22,583 bases of DNA from a virus. Numbering within the stretch: the stretch's first letter is position 1; every line of letters begins with the position of its first letter. Below, one piece after another: positions 6,665 through 14,591 of this stretch. Location of the stretch: the IMG/VR virus record IMGVR_UViG_3300028228_000032, positions 1 through 22,583 of that record; one strand, given 5' to 3'. A model generated the notes under the pieces. It was not told the DNA's origin and ran no database searches. It was given only the letters and a program-made list of their open reading frames with translations. The position numbers and the translations under genes were made by a program.

Positions 6665-7923
6665 TAGTTATACTCCACATATGCGGTTAGGTCGGTTACG
6701 CTGGGGGTTATGTTGGAAGCTGTGGAAGCCAGCTTAATTTTGAATCGGTAGGCTCTCGCGCTTATGTCAGCTACGTTAATGCGAGAGTAGTCTGTCCAAG
6801 TTGGTGTGCCTGATGGATCGTCTTGTGTGGTGGATACAAAAGCTATGATGTCAGTATCAGCGAACTGACTTGCACCACCTAAGTCATCAAAAAAGCCTGG
6901 CGCATCATCAAAAAAGCCACTCTGGTCATCAAATAAGCCTGCTGAACTGTCATGCCTTAGTGTAACCGCACTAACGTAAACCCTAGACCTATGTACTGCA
7001 TTGTCTAAGGTCTCAAGGTAGCTGCTAAAGAAATATTCACCGTCTGAGGCGACTGGGGTGTAGTCAGTTATCCTTAAACTGGACCCAACCACTTCCACGC
7101 TTGTCTTGGTCCCTGTGAAGGCTGTGCTGTCTGTCAGGGACACTGTGTTAGCAAAAGGCTCAATATCAGCAGGCAATACAATCGTAGCCGTGTAGTTGAT
7201 GGACGCAATGCCTGACTTGTCGTAAGCCCTGATGGTATAGCTGCCAGACTTAGCTGGAGCTGATACTGTAGAGGCTGGACGAGGAACTTTGTTTACATAG
7301 GTAGTTGAGTTGGCCCATGTAGCCCCAGTCAAATCAGGTGTAAACCTAATACGGTAGAACGAAAGGTCTAGGTCGGGGACTGCATCCCAATCGAAGGTGA
7401 TGACTGAGCCGTTGACCTCGGCCGTAAAGTTGGAAACGTCAGATGGCGGTTCGAGAAGACCGCTGGCGTTTACGTTGTTCAAGTATTCCCAATCGCCCTT
7501 CACGCCGAAAGCGCTGATTGCACGGGCGCGAAAGTCATAGTCGCCGTCGTCCAGATCAATCGCCTCAAATTCGCCAAGCTGCCCCGTCCCCAAGCTGATC
7601 CAGCTCGAATTGGTTGAAACCTTAAACTCGGCCTCAACGTAGTCGACCCGCTCGCTGGCCCCCGATGTCACCGTGATTGTGATAATGTTGGTCAGCTTTT
7701 CACGAATGACCTGCGTTCTGACTTCAGACGATAAGCCGACAGGCGGAACTTCAGTAAATGAAAGCAAATTAGTGTTGTTGCTGATGATGTCGTTTTCTTC
7801 GGCGTTCCAGTCAAAGGCCGCTTCGGACGTTTCCCTCAGAGTTAAGGTCACACGAAGATCTCCAGCTTGGCCGTTTGGGCCGAACTTCCAAGCGGCGACT
7901 TCAACTCTTTTCGTCCCAGCCAT
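6664..7923 (-). CDS. Tail tip protein J-like, C-terminal part
   Basis: This 419-codon frame is the second half of a lambda gpJ-like tail tip protein whose first half is at 7901-9253. One A missing from AAAA at 7908-7911 separates the two; with five A the join reads YGWDEKRVEVAAWKF. It contains fibronectin-III-like domains (about residues 85-150, then 155-240, with EPPSDVSNFTAEVNG and FDWDAVPDLDLSFYRI as the clearest strands). A threefold acidic repeat (GLFDDQS, GFFDDAP, GFFDDLG) follows, then a C-terminal beta domain with TYVEYN-like end strands. J proteins form the trimeric tail tip that determines host range and initiates DNA ejection. The displayed ATG at 7923 is probably not a real start because the protein continues from the previous frame. 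Confidence 0.85.
   Translation of the reverse strand: MAGTKRVEVAAWKFGPNGQAGDLRVTLTLRETSEAAFDWNAEENDIISNNTNLLSFTEVPPVGLSSEVRTQVIREKLTNIITITVTSGASERVDYVEAEFKVSTNSSWISLGTGQLGEFEAIDLDDGDYDFRARAISAFGVKGDWEYLNNVNASGLLEPPSDVSNFTAEVNGSVITFDWDAVPDLDLSFYRIRFTPDLTGATWANSTTYVNKVPRPASTVSAPAKSGSYTIRAYDKSGIASINYTATIVLPADIEPFANTVSLTDSTAFTGTKTSVEVVGSSLRITDYTPVASDGEYFFSSYLETLDNAVHRSRVYVSAVTLRHDSSAGLFDDQSGFFDDAPGFFDDLGGASQFADTDIIAFVSTTQDDPSGTPTWTDYSRINVADISARAYRFKIKLASTASNITPSVTDLTAYVEYN
6880..6942 (-). repeat. Three 21-base repeats coding G-(L/F)-FDD-x-x
   Basis: Tandem 21-base units (minus strand) in the J-like gene encoding GLFDDQS, GFFDDAP and GFFDDLG. The repeated core TTTGATGA differs by only a few bases between units, so they arose by recent tandem duplication or slippage. 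Confidence 0.7.
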
Positions 7924-9253
7924 AACGCTCGATAGTCAGCGCAATGATTTCGCCAACCTCAACATCAAGAGCGTTCAACCCGAAGTCAGCGTTGAAAGTC
8001 ATTTGCTCACGCGCTCGGAATAGCGTCAACTTAGCAATCCGCTGAGCCGCTGAGCCGCTGGTTGTTAATGGAAGCTGCATATCAAGCGAAGTCTGCTCCC
8101 CGCCGTCCTCTATTTGAAACGCCGTCGAGGTCAAGGGCGGGTAGTCTGTCGTTATCCACCGAGCTTCGGCGTTGTTAAACGTGCCCTGCACGGCGTTAAA
8201 CTGATCCCGCAAGTTGGTTCTGGTATCCAAGTCAATACCGCTGCGCAGGTCATCCAGCGTCAACACTTTCGTCGGGGCAACATAATCTGCTGCGATCAGC
8301 TTCCACTGGCCCGCACCCCAGAATAATGTGCCAGCGCAGGCAGTCATCATTTGCCCCAAGATCGACGAATGACTGACGCCGCCGCTGACAACGCCGTTCA
8401 TCGCATATCTGACCTCAGTCCCGCCGTCAGCCAAAGTGATAACTTCGTCGCAAACATTAGCAGCCACAGAAAACACCGTGTCATCGACATCGGCGTCTTG
8501 CAGCCCATATGCGCTAGTGATGTAATCCCTGACGCACAAGGCAGCATTCGCACTGTATGCCGTCGCCGCCGTGCGAGGGTCGTAAACCTTCTTCCCTTTA
8601 ACCACCGCCGTGATCAACGGTATTCCGTTAGCGAATACATCTTGGTCAAATTCGTATCGCACGTAAAGATATGAAATCCCACTGCCAACAAAAGACCCAT
8701 CTATTTGATCACTTTCAGCCAAGAGGTCAGCATCGGGCGACGTTTGATCCCCAAGGTGCTTGCGGATGCGGATCTTGTTGTTCCACCGCCCGCCAACAAG
8801 CCCAGTGCTGGCTTTCCAAGTAACAACCTCATCGTTGATATAGATGTCGCCTATTTCTTCAGTTTCATGCCCAGCCAGCGTGATGATCTGGTGCAGGAAT
8901 TTATTGTTTCCGCCCGTCGTCTCATAATATGTTATTGTTCCACCAACGCGGGCCTGACCATAGACAAACTGATGCGGCGATATTGGGTTCTTTTGGTTTA
9001 CAAGTATTCCCTGCGATCCGACCGCGCCAAAGTCTTGCTTGGGGGCTAGCGCTTGCAGCGCCCAAGACGTGACTACACTAATGGCGAGGTATCCAACAAT
9101 TCCGCCGACCGTAAGCCCGAACGCAACGGTCGTCCCAGCCAAGGCGGTTGTCCCGCCGAGTCCTGTAATAATGGCCGTCCCAATAGTAACTGGGTCACGC
9201 GGCGCGCGGTCCCAATCGGAATAGCGCATTACATTGTATGGGCCGTCTTTCAT
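7901..9253 (-). CDS. Tail tip protein J-like, N-terminal part
   Basis: First half of the lambda gpJ-like tip protein. I place the start at ATG 9253 (MKDGPYNVMRYSDWDRAPRD), not the longer frame from 9361, because 9250-9253 forms an ATGA overlap with the stop of the peptidase gene. A hydrophobic stretch (VTIGTAIITGLGG to YLAISVVTSWALQALAPK) is followed by the J-type hub region: PISPHQFVYGQARVGGTI, HQIITLAGHETEEIGDIYIN, then a TipJ-like domain with SILGQMMTACAGTLFWGAGQ and RDQFNAVQGTF. The frame runs off at LTIERYGWDEK where a homopolymer A has been lost; the protein continues in 6664-7923. Together the two halves give about 863 residues, within the usual J range. Confidence 0.88.
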   Translation of the reverse strand: MKDGPYNVMRYSDWDRAPRDPVTIGTAIITGLGGTTALAGTTVAFGLTVGGIVGYLAISVVTSWALQALAPKQDFGAVGSQGILVNQKNPISPHQFVYGQARVGGTITYYETTGGNNKFLHQIITLAGHETEEIGDIYINDEVVTWKASTGLVGGRWNNKIRIRKHLGDQTSPDADLLAESDQIDGSFVGSGISYLYVRYEFDQDVFANGIPLITAVVKGKKVYDPRTAATAYSANAALCVRDYITSAYGLQDADVDDTVFSVAANVCDEVITLADGGTEVRYAMNGVVSGGVSHSSILGQMMTACAGTLFWGAGQWKLIAADYVAPTKVLTLDDLRSGIDLDTRTNLRDQFNAVQGTFNNAEARWITTDYPPLTSTAFQIEDGGEQTSLDMQLPLTTSGSAAQRIAKLTLFRAREQMTFNADFGLNALDVEVGEIIALTIERYGWDEKS

Positions 9254-9669
9254 ATCCACGCCTTCGCAATATCTGTCACGGGCATGTATATCACACCTTT
9301 GCGGGAAAGAAACGCCGCCTTGATGCCCATACAAATTCCCATTCCGTAACCAATCCCCCACTTTTCAGCCTTGTCCGTTACGACAAGCGCGCCGCGTGGT
9401 GGCACGCAATCAACCCGCGTCAGTTTTTTGTCCACTGCCTCAATGAATGAAAAAAAGCCAAATTCACTTCTGAGCTGATCCCCGCGCATAGGGCGTTCGC
9501 CGTATGAGGTTTCGACCATATAGCGACCCAGCCAGTCATCAGCCCACCCGCGCCCGTGCATAGACCTCCATGCGCCGTTGGTGAATGTTAAACAGTCGTG
9601 ATGGCCCCACTTGAATGGTGTGTCCCTGACGCGCTTAACGTAGCTATTTAACTGCTTTTGCGGCCCCAT
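9250..9669 (-). CDS. DUF6950 / NlpC-P60-like tail peptidase
   Basis: A 139-residue protein with N-terminal MGPQKQLNSYVKRVRDTPFK and the motif FKWGHHDCLTFTNGAWRSMHG, giving a candidate catalytic Cys at residue 26. A later segment (LVVTDKAEKWGIGYGMGICM) sits where related proteins have the barrel with the second catalytic residue. This matches the DUF6950 family of phage proteins, a relative of NlpC/P60 cysteine peptidases that stand in for the lambda gpK tail-tip protein. The role would be local peptidoglycan opening or tail-tip assembly. It lies directly between the gpL-position gene and the J-like gene, with ATGA overlap to J, as gpK does in lambda-type tails. Its start overlaps the corrected end (9648) of the preceding gene. 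Confidence 0.75.
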   Translation of the reverse strand: MGPQKQLNSYVKRVRDTPFKWGHHDCLTFTNGAWRSMHGRGWADDWLGRYMVETSYGERPMRGDQLRSEFGFFSFIEAVDKKLTRVDCVPPRGALVVTDKAEKWGIGYGMGICMGIKAAFLSRKGVIYMPVTDIAKAWI

Positions 9670-10199
9670 GAGATCTCCGAATCTTGGATTGGCGCAACAT
9701 AATCGAAGAAGGTGTCACCCGAAAACCGCGCCTTTTGGTTTCGCTGGTGTATCGCCTATTTGAGGATCTATCTGCCTCGACCATTTTTGCTGTCGACAAG
9801 AACTGTGACCGTCCCTGAGCTTGCGCTGTCAGCAATGGTCATTTTGTTTAAGCTGCCAGTGAACACCTCGACAACATCCGCCACCGACGTGTCGCCAAAA
9901 TAAACGCGGCATTTTCGTCGCTGATATGGTTCCTGCAAGGCCATACTGATGACCGTGCCCGACATCCCACTAAGGCTTATTGTCAGTGCCTTTGCCGACA
10001 TATCGTTGACTTCTTCAAGCCCACTAATGGAAATCAACTCGCCTGCGCCAGTGTAAACATTGTCGCCAATCGTGCGGTCACCGTAGCCGCTCCAAAAACG
10101 CAGTGCCGCGCTTGTAAGTAAAAACTCAACTGCAAAGTATGGGTGAGCCACATCCCCAGACCACGCGGCAAGCAAAGATGCTGGAACCGTGCGGCTCAT
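9648..10199 (-). CDS. Minor tail protein (tail-tip, gpL position), frame broken twice
   Basis: Reconstructed gene of about 184 codons. ATG at 10199 (MSRTVPASLLAAWSGDVAHP) overlaps the preceding stop as ATGA. The protein is beta-rich (FAVEFLLTSAALRFWSGYGD, LISISGLEEVNDMSAKALTI, VEVFTGSLNKMTIADS), in the style of tail-tip proteins that precede the gpK-type peptidase. It reads open to VTVLVDSK, where AAAAA at 9784-9788 has one A too many. Then VEADRSSNRRYTSET continues in a second frame until AAAA at 9733-9736, which lacks one A. The third frame then gives ARFSGDTFFDYVAPIQDSEI to a TAA at 9648-9650. Related proteins end the same way (F-F-x-Y/F-V-x-x-x-Q-D-x-E-I-x-WGR), which supports the repair. 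Family assignment is tentative (DUF2163-type is one option). Confidence 0.65.
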
Positions 10200-10814
10200 A
10201 TTGCCTCCACCGCGCCAAACGTGATGCCATAAGTTGACGCCTCGCTGACTGTCCAAGATTGGCTATTTACTGCAAGCCTGAAATTCCCAACTGGGTTGTT
10301 GACTGTGATGTCGCCTGTTCTTGTCCCACGGACGCTCGGCCAAACCTCAAGCGTGACATTGCCAGAAGCGTCAGTGCTTGCGGTTTCTAAAACCTGATGA
10401 AGCGTTGATGTTGACGCTGCTCCGATCTGGATGTAGTCGCCAGCAATAAGCCAATCCGTCTCGCTCGCCGCCGCCCCCGTCACCGCTATTGTCTCACCCG
10501 TTTGTCCCGTAATGGTAGGCGACCCAGCATTTGTGCCTGCCGCGCCTTGCGGTGCTGTGCATGTTGGATCGCCGATCAAGAACCGACCAGTTTGCCCCCT
10601 TCAGGCTGACAAGCCACGCGATCCAGATGCTCGCATGTTCGCGCCTCATCTGAGGCAGTGCGACATCTACCTGCCACATCTGACCAGCGTAGGCGTGTGT
10701 CTGCCCTGCGAACGTAAACGGAGAAATGCTGTAAGCAACAGCGTTGACTGCACGCAACTCAATAGTTCGCGGAGTAACATGCGTCGGAAGTGAAAGTGGG
10801 TATGTAATAGCCAT
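10196..10814 (-). CDS. Minor tail protein (gpM position), frame broken once
   Basis: Reconstructed gene of about 206 codons. It begins MAITYPLSLPTHVTPRTIEL at ATG 10814, which shares TAATG with the corrected end of the tape measure gene. Open pieces are 10494-10814 and 10196-10579. The run GGGGG at 10595-10599 should be six; then the join reads VSLKGGQTGRFLIGDPTCTA, matching the typical SL-x-G-x-x-G-x-F-LLGDP pattern of this phage family. The second half (GAAASETDWLIAGDYIQIGA, HQVLETASTDASGNV, FGAVEAI) completes a beta-sandwich. It follows the tape measure and precedes other tip genes, so it probably closes the distal end of the tail tube. The family is widespread in siphophages of Alphaproteobacteria without a firm functional name. 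Confidence 0.7.
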
Positions 10815-11423
10815 TATGCGAACGACCTTCCGTAAGAGCCGCCGCGTAGCTTTGCATCCACGACCGCTGATTTTGTTGCCTCAACCATTTTTGGCAGCAT
10901 CGCGTTTCACTTCGGCACGACTGACGCCGCTTCCAAATGTGTTATTTTGAATGACTGTTACCCCGCCGCCGCCGCCAGCCGCCGCGTTGTTGGTTTGAGC
11001 CGCGCTCAGAACCCTGCCATTAACTTGAGGCACAAACAGCTCACGGCCATGCTCGCCTGTCATGTACGATTGGCCAGCCTTAACTGGGCCGCCTGATGCC
11101 TTCCCGCCGCCGCCAACGCTAGCCCCTCCGCCAGCAAGGCCGCCTATTGCGCCAGTTATGAAGCCAGTGATCTTTTTTACCACAAGAACGCGGTAAAGTT
11201 CTTTAATGATGCTGGACGCCATCGACTTGAAGGCATCAGACGCACTTGACGTACCGTCGATCATAGACATGAACGCGCTCTCCATGCTGTTTTCCACGGA
11301 CGACATCACACTGCCAAGACCCTCGACATCAAAGCCCAAAGCCTTCAACGCTGGCGATGCTTCAAGCATTTTTTCCAGCATATCCTCGTAAGCATCTTTT
11401 GTCAGAAATTGCTTCTTCTTTGA
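10814..11423 (-). CDS. Tape measure protein, C-terminal part
   Basis: Continuation of the tape measure gene after an in-frame TAG at 11424-11426. The open frame resumes KKKQFLTKDAYEDMLEKMLE in the same phase, then carries the usual C-terminal tape-measure features. These are GLGSVMSSVENSMESAFMSM, a hydrophobic VLVVKKITGFITGAIGGLAGG segment, and GGPVKAGQSYMTGEHGRELF with FVPQ, which is the conserved GE-x-GRELFVP motif of lambda gpH relatives. One extra A in AAA at 10905-10907 then breaks the frame. After correction the end reads EVNAMLPKMVEATKSAVVDA to a TAA at 10814-10816. ATG at 11381 is an internal Met rather than a likely start. Whether TAG is a sequencing artefact is discussed in the findings. 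Confidence 0.8.
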
Positions 11424-12773
11424 CTATTTCGTGGCAGCGCCAGCAGACTTCACTGGGTTTAGAATAAGGCTGGCTGACAAAGCCGCTTTCTCGTAAGCGT
11501 CGCCGAGTGCAGTGATCTGATTGCGTTGCTCGTCAGTAAAGTAGGCCGACGAAATGGCGCTGGCTTTTTCAAGGTCACTAAACAATGACGCCTCATAAGC
11601 CGATCTCTGTTTTTCGATGCGCAAGCGCTCCACAGCTTCTGCACCCATTCCGCGCAATCTGCTTTGTTCTTTGAGCGCGTCTGTTTCGGCCCTTATTATT
11701 CTCACGCCATCGTTTAGACCTTGCTGGCCAGCCTGTCTGTCTTGACGTTTTTTGACCGCCGCCGCCAAGTTTCCTTCGGCGGTTGCTAGCTTCTTCGCCC
11801 ATGCTGCTGCTCTACCGGAATCTTGGCCAAATTCTGCAACATTTGCGTTGTATGCTGCTTGCGCCTGCGTCACAGCAGATAGCTCTTTGCCTACATCTTT
11901 ATACTCTGCCGCCAACGCCCGCACTTGGTCCGCGTTCATTGAACTGGTGGCCGAGTATCCAAGACTGTTAAGCGCGGAGGCGATTTTGGCAATTGCGTCC
12001 GCCGCGCCTATCGCTAGTGGCGCGATGTCCAAAAGAGCCTGAGACAGGTTTGCGGATATTACCTTCGACATCAGGCCAAGTTCGACCTTGGCTTCCCTAG
12101 CCTTTGCAGTCGTTTCTTTATCGAGAACCCCGCCAAGCTCGGAGGCCCGCTGATCCATGTCTTTGATTGCGGCAGAGTTATTTTCAAACGCCGCGACCAG
12201 TGCTGTGCTGTCACTGGCGAGGGCCTCCATGTAGAAAGTCATTTCGGATTGTGTCACGTTGGCTTCTTCAAGGGCAGAAATGTAAGCGCCCAGCTTGTTT
12301 TCAGATGACAGGTCCGCAAACGCAGATGCGGTCAACCCGACCTTTGGCGCAATGTTTTCGAAGAAGTCAGCAAGCGGGCCAGCGCCTGTTTGCGTGAAAT
12401 CACCAAATTTGTCGTTCACATCTTTTAAGATGTCGGCCAGTTTTTCTTGCTCTATTCCAAATTGAGAAGTCGCCATTGAAAGGACTTGGAACCTCTCTAC
12501 GCTAACGCCAGCAAGAGTTGACAAGTTATCAATTTGGATCGCCGAATCAACAGCGCCTTTAAATGCCTGTACGCTAAACGCAGCGAGCAGCGCTGGACCC
12601 AATCGCTTTGCCGCTTCGCCAAGCGCATTGAATGACTGCCCCGTCTTAGACAGGTTTTTCTGTGATTTTTTAGCAAAGTACGCAACCCGCTTCTCGCTAC
12701 GGTCCATCGCCTTCGTAAACTCTTTGTCACGGGCCGACAAAATGATGTTTAGCTTTTCAGCATTAATTGCCAT
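11424..12773 (-). CDS. Tape measure protein, N-terminal part
   Basis: A 449-codon frame, the first two-thirds of the tape measure protein that sets tail length and is ejected with DNA. N terminus MAINAEKLNIILSARDKEFT is typical of the family. It is followed by coiled coils (FTKAMDRSEKRVAYFAKKSQ), the conserved PALLAAFSVQAFKGAVDSA hydrophobic segment and the ALAAEYKDVGKELSAVTQAQ region. The start overlaps the end of the second chaperone frame by a few bases (12763-12773), so translation is coupled. The whole gene (about 653 codons including the C-terminal part) would correspond to a tail of roughly 100 nm by the usual 0.15 nm per residue rule; that number is inference. The frame ends at TAG with LNPVKSAGAATK, without the usual C-terminal motif, which shows it is incomplete. 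Confidence 0.9.
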   Translation of the reverse strand: MAINAEKLNIILSARDKEFTKAMDRSEKRVAYFAKKSQKNLSKTGQSFNALGEAAKRLGPALLAAFSVQAFKGAVDSAIQIDNLSTLAGVSVERFQVLSMATSQFGIEQEKLADILKDVNDKFGDFTQTGAGPLADFFENIAPKVGLTASAFADLSSENKLGAYISALEEANVTQSEMTFYMEALASDSTALVAAFENNSAAIKDMDQRASELGGVLDKETTAKAREAKVELGLMSKVISANLSQALLDIAPLAIGAADAIAKIASALNSLGYSATSSMNADQVRALAAEYKDVGKELSAVTQAQAAYNANVAEFGQDSGRAAAWAKKLATAEGNLAAAVKKRQDRQAGQQGLNDGVRIIRAETDALKEQSRLRGMGAEAVERLRIEKQRSAYEASLFSDLEKASAISSAYFTDEQRNQITALGDAYEKAALSASLILNPVKSAGAATK

Positions 12774-13023
12774 CTACTCGCCTCACAAGTTCGCGGAACT
12801 GATCCGCCGTCATCGCGTCATCGCCCGCTTTTTTTGGGCTGTGCGCTTCGCTCCAACCTTCAAAAATAAGCCATGTGTCTTTCGGGATCATATCACGAAT
12901 TTCTTCTGGGCGTAACCCAATGACAATCCCGTTTGCAATCATAGCGCGGACGTTCAATTTTCTAGGTTGAGGTCCGCTTCCGTCTTTTTTTTGCGTCATC
13001 AACCGCGTCTGGCATGAACGCAA
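12763..13023 (-). CDS. Second tail-assembly chaperone frame (gpT-like extension)
   Basis: An 86-codon frame overlapping the end of the first chaperone gene. The conserved part starts at KKDGSGPQPRKLNVRAMIAN and continues GLRPEEIRDMIPKDTWLIFE and MTADQFRELVRRVDGN, a small helical protein typical of the position between the tail chaperone and the tape measure. The upstream residues MRSCQTRLMTQ come from sequence that codes the first chaperone in another frame. It could be made by a +1 (or -2) shift on the A8 run at 12985-12992, giving a G-GT-type fusion, or from its own start (ATG 13023 or 12999). The homopolymer count may also be wrong, which would make both frames one continuous gene. Its stop overlaps the tape measure start. 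Confidence 0.7.
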   Translation of the reverse strand: MRSCQTRLMTQKKDGSGPQPRKLNVRAMIANGIVIGLRPEEIRDMIPKDTWLIFEGWSEAHSPKKAGDDAMTADQFRELVRRVDGN

Positions 13024-13327
13024 CCCCCACGACAGCTTGCGCTATTTGATATAGCCGCATTAGATCATCAGGTCCGCAGCTAGATACGATTTCATCAGCT
13101 TCGTGATCTTTTTTGCCGCCGCCGACAAGGGCCAGCGCGATAATATCACGCACCTCGGTAGATGTTGGCTTGGTCCCGCGTCCGAAGAACCCATCCCACA
13201 AATCAAAGATGCCGCGATGCTTGTCTTCAAAGCGTTCAATCTCTCGATTGCGCAGTGTGAACTGGTAAGAGGTGTCGCCAATATACTCAGCGACACCCCC
13301 ACGCAATGCTTCAGCAGCAATGCTCAT
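12962..13327 (-). CDS. Tail assembly chaperone (GTA gp10-like)
   Basis: A 121-residue protein starting MSIAAEALRGGVAEYIGDTS, with FTLRNREIERFEDKHRGIFD, LWDGFFGRGTKPTSTEVRDI and IALALVGGGKKDHEADEIVS. The order of blocks (beta hairpin, E-R-F-E helix, G-I-F-L-W-D-x-F-GR, T-x-x-x-V-R-I-I-x-x-AL-x-GG) matches the gene transfer agent gp10 / Phage_TAC family that coats the tape measure during tail assembly. Start ATG 13327 shares TAATG with the tail-tube stop. The 3' end carries eight A in a row, followed by basic residues KKRRKRTST that may be an out-of-frame tail. It stands where lambda gpG stands, before the gpT-like frame and the tape measure. Confidence 0.85.
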   Translation of the reverse strand: MSIAAEALRGGVAEYIGDTSYQFTLRNREIERFEDKHRGIFDLWDGFFGRGTKPTSTEVRDIIALALVGGGKKDHEADEIVSSCGPDDLMRLYQIAQAVVGVAFMPDAVDDAKKRRKRTST

Positions 13328-13752
13328 TAGGCAGCCGTAAACGTGACAGCGCCGTTGCTTTCAAGACTCAGGGAGTAAGTCACGCCACCTTCAGATTCGC
13401 CGCCAAATTCTAGCGATGAAATGCGGTACGCGCTCGCGTAGGTGCCGAAGTCAGGAACAACGATTTGCATGTTCACAGAATTGTCTGCGCTCATGGCAAC
13501 TGTGTTCATGCGGGCTTCCGCTGTGCTGTCTTCAAAGAATCCGTCACCGCTGACGGAGACATTTTTAAGGCCAGCCAACGTTTGTGTCCACAATGCGCCT
13601 TCGGGTGCAGTACAGTCGGGTGTTGTCACGTCAATGGACGAATTGTTGATCGTCAAAGACTTTGAATTTAACCCGCAAAGGTTTGTGAACGCTTCTGTGC
13701 CTTCGCCGTCGCCGATCTTGACCAGCAAGGCACGTCCTAGTTGTTTAGCCAT
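13327..13752 (-). CDS. Major tail tube protein
   Basis: A 141-residue protein, MAKQLGRALLVKIGDGEGTE onwards. I choose ATG 13752 because GGAGG lies five bases upstream; the alternative ATG at 13764 is itself part of that ribosome site. The body is beta-rich: FTNLCGLNSKSLTINNSSID, VTTPDC, LAGLKNVSVSGDGFFEDSTA, MQIVVPDFGTYASAYRISSL and a final GAVTFTA strand. It matches the TP901-1/GTA-type major tail protein family (Phage_tail_2), in which the C-TT-x-x-I-D-V-TT and SG-x-G-x-F motifs build the tube fold. It is intact, in contrast to most neighbours. Its position after the tail terminator and before the chaperone is standard. A small stem-loop lies just upstream. Confidence 0.9.
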   Translation of the reverse strand: MAKQLGRALLVKIGDGEGTEAFTNLCGLNSKSLTINNSSIDVTTPDCTAPEGALWTQTLAGLKNVSVSGDGFFEDSTAEARMNTVAMSADNSVNMQIVVPDFGTYASAYRISSLEFGGESEGGVTYSLSLESNGAVTFTAA

Positions 13753-13771
13753 GATGGCCTCCATTTTTCAA

Positions 13772-13788
13772 GCGCAAGCCCACTGCGC
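13772..13788 (-). promoter_or_regulatory. Small stem-loop before tail tube gene
   Basis: Stem GCGCA/TGCGC, loop of seven, in the 39-base gap between the tail terminator stop and the tail-tube ATG. No T run follows directly, so it is not a typical terminator; it may protect or set apart the tail-tube message. Five base pairs could also be chance. Confidence 0.3.
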
Positions 13789-13791
13789 GGT

Positions 13792-14211
13792 TTAGGCGGT
13801 TTCCTCAAGCATTGCTTGAAGTGAGACGACAGCCGTATGACCACGCCCATCTGTGTCAGTTGTAACCAATATTCCTTCAAATATCAATTCAACCAAATTA
13901 TGACCTGCGACCGTCACTGACGCTTCTTGACGGTGCAACGCAGCGCGGACCGTCTCTGCCATCTGTGCAGCTTCAACGCGGCCTGATGCGGATCTGCTGT
14001 GCGCCTGAATACTGACGTCGACCAGTGCTCCAAGCGTTGTGTCAGTGTCAAAAACGTTTGGGCTAATGTCGCCGAAGCGGATGTATGGGAAGACAACAGG
14101 CTGTGGCGGCTCATCATAAACGCGCGTCGATACAATCGCAGAAATGTCCGTGTCGGCAACCAATGCAGCGCGCAAACCTTTTTGCAAGGCCAAGATAAAC
14201 CCATCAGCCAT
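13792..14211 (-). CDS. DUF3168 tail terminator / completion protein
   Basis: A 139-residue protein, MADGFILALQKGLRAALVAD, with TDISAIVSTRVYDEPPQPVV, FPYIRFGDISPNVFDTDTTL, VDVSIQAHSRSASGRVEAAQ and LVELIFEGILVTTDTDGRGH. This is the DUF3168 family (gene transfer agent gp8, gp17-like), which caps the tail tube and joins it to the head. Key family marks are the V-Y-D-x-x-P-x-x-x-x-FPYI-x-G segment and the G-x-x-EA-x-x-x-A-x-x-V-x-x-AL helix. ATG 14211 is preferred to 14220 because the protein family starts near MADG and it overlaps the preceding stop by eight bases. The frame is intact. Confidence 0.85.
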   Translation of the reverse strand: MADGFILALQKGLRAALVADTDISAIVSTRVYDEPPQPVVFPYIRFGDISPNVFDTDTTLGALVDVSIQAHSRSASGRVEAAQMAETVRAALHRQEASVTVAGHNLVELIFEGILVTTDTDGRGHTAVVSLQAMLEETA

Positions 14212-14591
14212 TGACCGCATCCTTTATCGCCTTGTTGATTGCCCGCTTCACCGCGTTAGCACTGCGCGCCCCAACAATGTTTTTCGTGTACTTTATGAAA
14301 CCGTAACCGCCGCTGGACCCTTTGCGCCCGTAGTTGACCGCCCCAACCTTTATTGCGTCAGCTTTTGACCCATCGCTGAAGTTTATAAACGCAAATATGC
14401 CCTTTTTCGCTTTCAGTGACTTGTGCATTTATGCCAGCTTTCAGGGCACCCTTGTCCACAGGGACAATAGCCTTTGCCTTGCGAGCGCCGAACTTCGCGT
14501 TGTTGTATAGCGACTTTTTCAGCGCAGTGTGCGTTTCGACAGGCAGGTCTTTGAATTGCTTCATCAACTTTTTTTGACCAGTGATTTTCAC
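14204..14591 (-). CDS. HK97 gp10-like head-tail joining protein, frame broken once
   Basis: Reconstructed gene of about 129 codons. The first piece (14358-14591) starts MKITGQKKLMKQFKDLPVET and runs through NNAKFGARKAKAIVPVDKGALKAG-type helical and beta elements to VTESEK. The second piece (14204-14428) begins productively at GIFAFINFSDGSKADAIKVG and continues YGFIKYTKNIVGARSANAVK. The run AAAAA at 14403-14407 has one A too many; with four A the join reads TESEKGIFAFINFSD. This is the HK97 gp10 family, recognised by A-R-K-A-K-x-x-x-P-V-D-x-G-x-L and G-R-x-G-x-G-x-F-like elements, which sits between head closure and tail terminator. ATGA at 14588-14591 couples it to the preceding gene. Confidence 0.75.

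Noticed and set aside
7901-7925. Independent start (MAGTKRVEV) for the second half of the tail tip protein
   Set aside because: The ATG lies inside the conserved ERYGWDEK region in another frame; adding one A gives a continuous J-like protein.
9253-9361. N-terminal extension of the tail tip protein from ATG 9361
   Set aside because: It overlaps the peptidase gene by over 100 bases; the ATGA overlap at 9250-9253 gives a normal start.
11424-11426. TAG read as an amino acid through a recoded genetic code
   Set aside because: Only one in-frame TAG of interest occurs, while frame errors are common in this sequence; indels explain it more simply.
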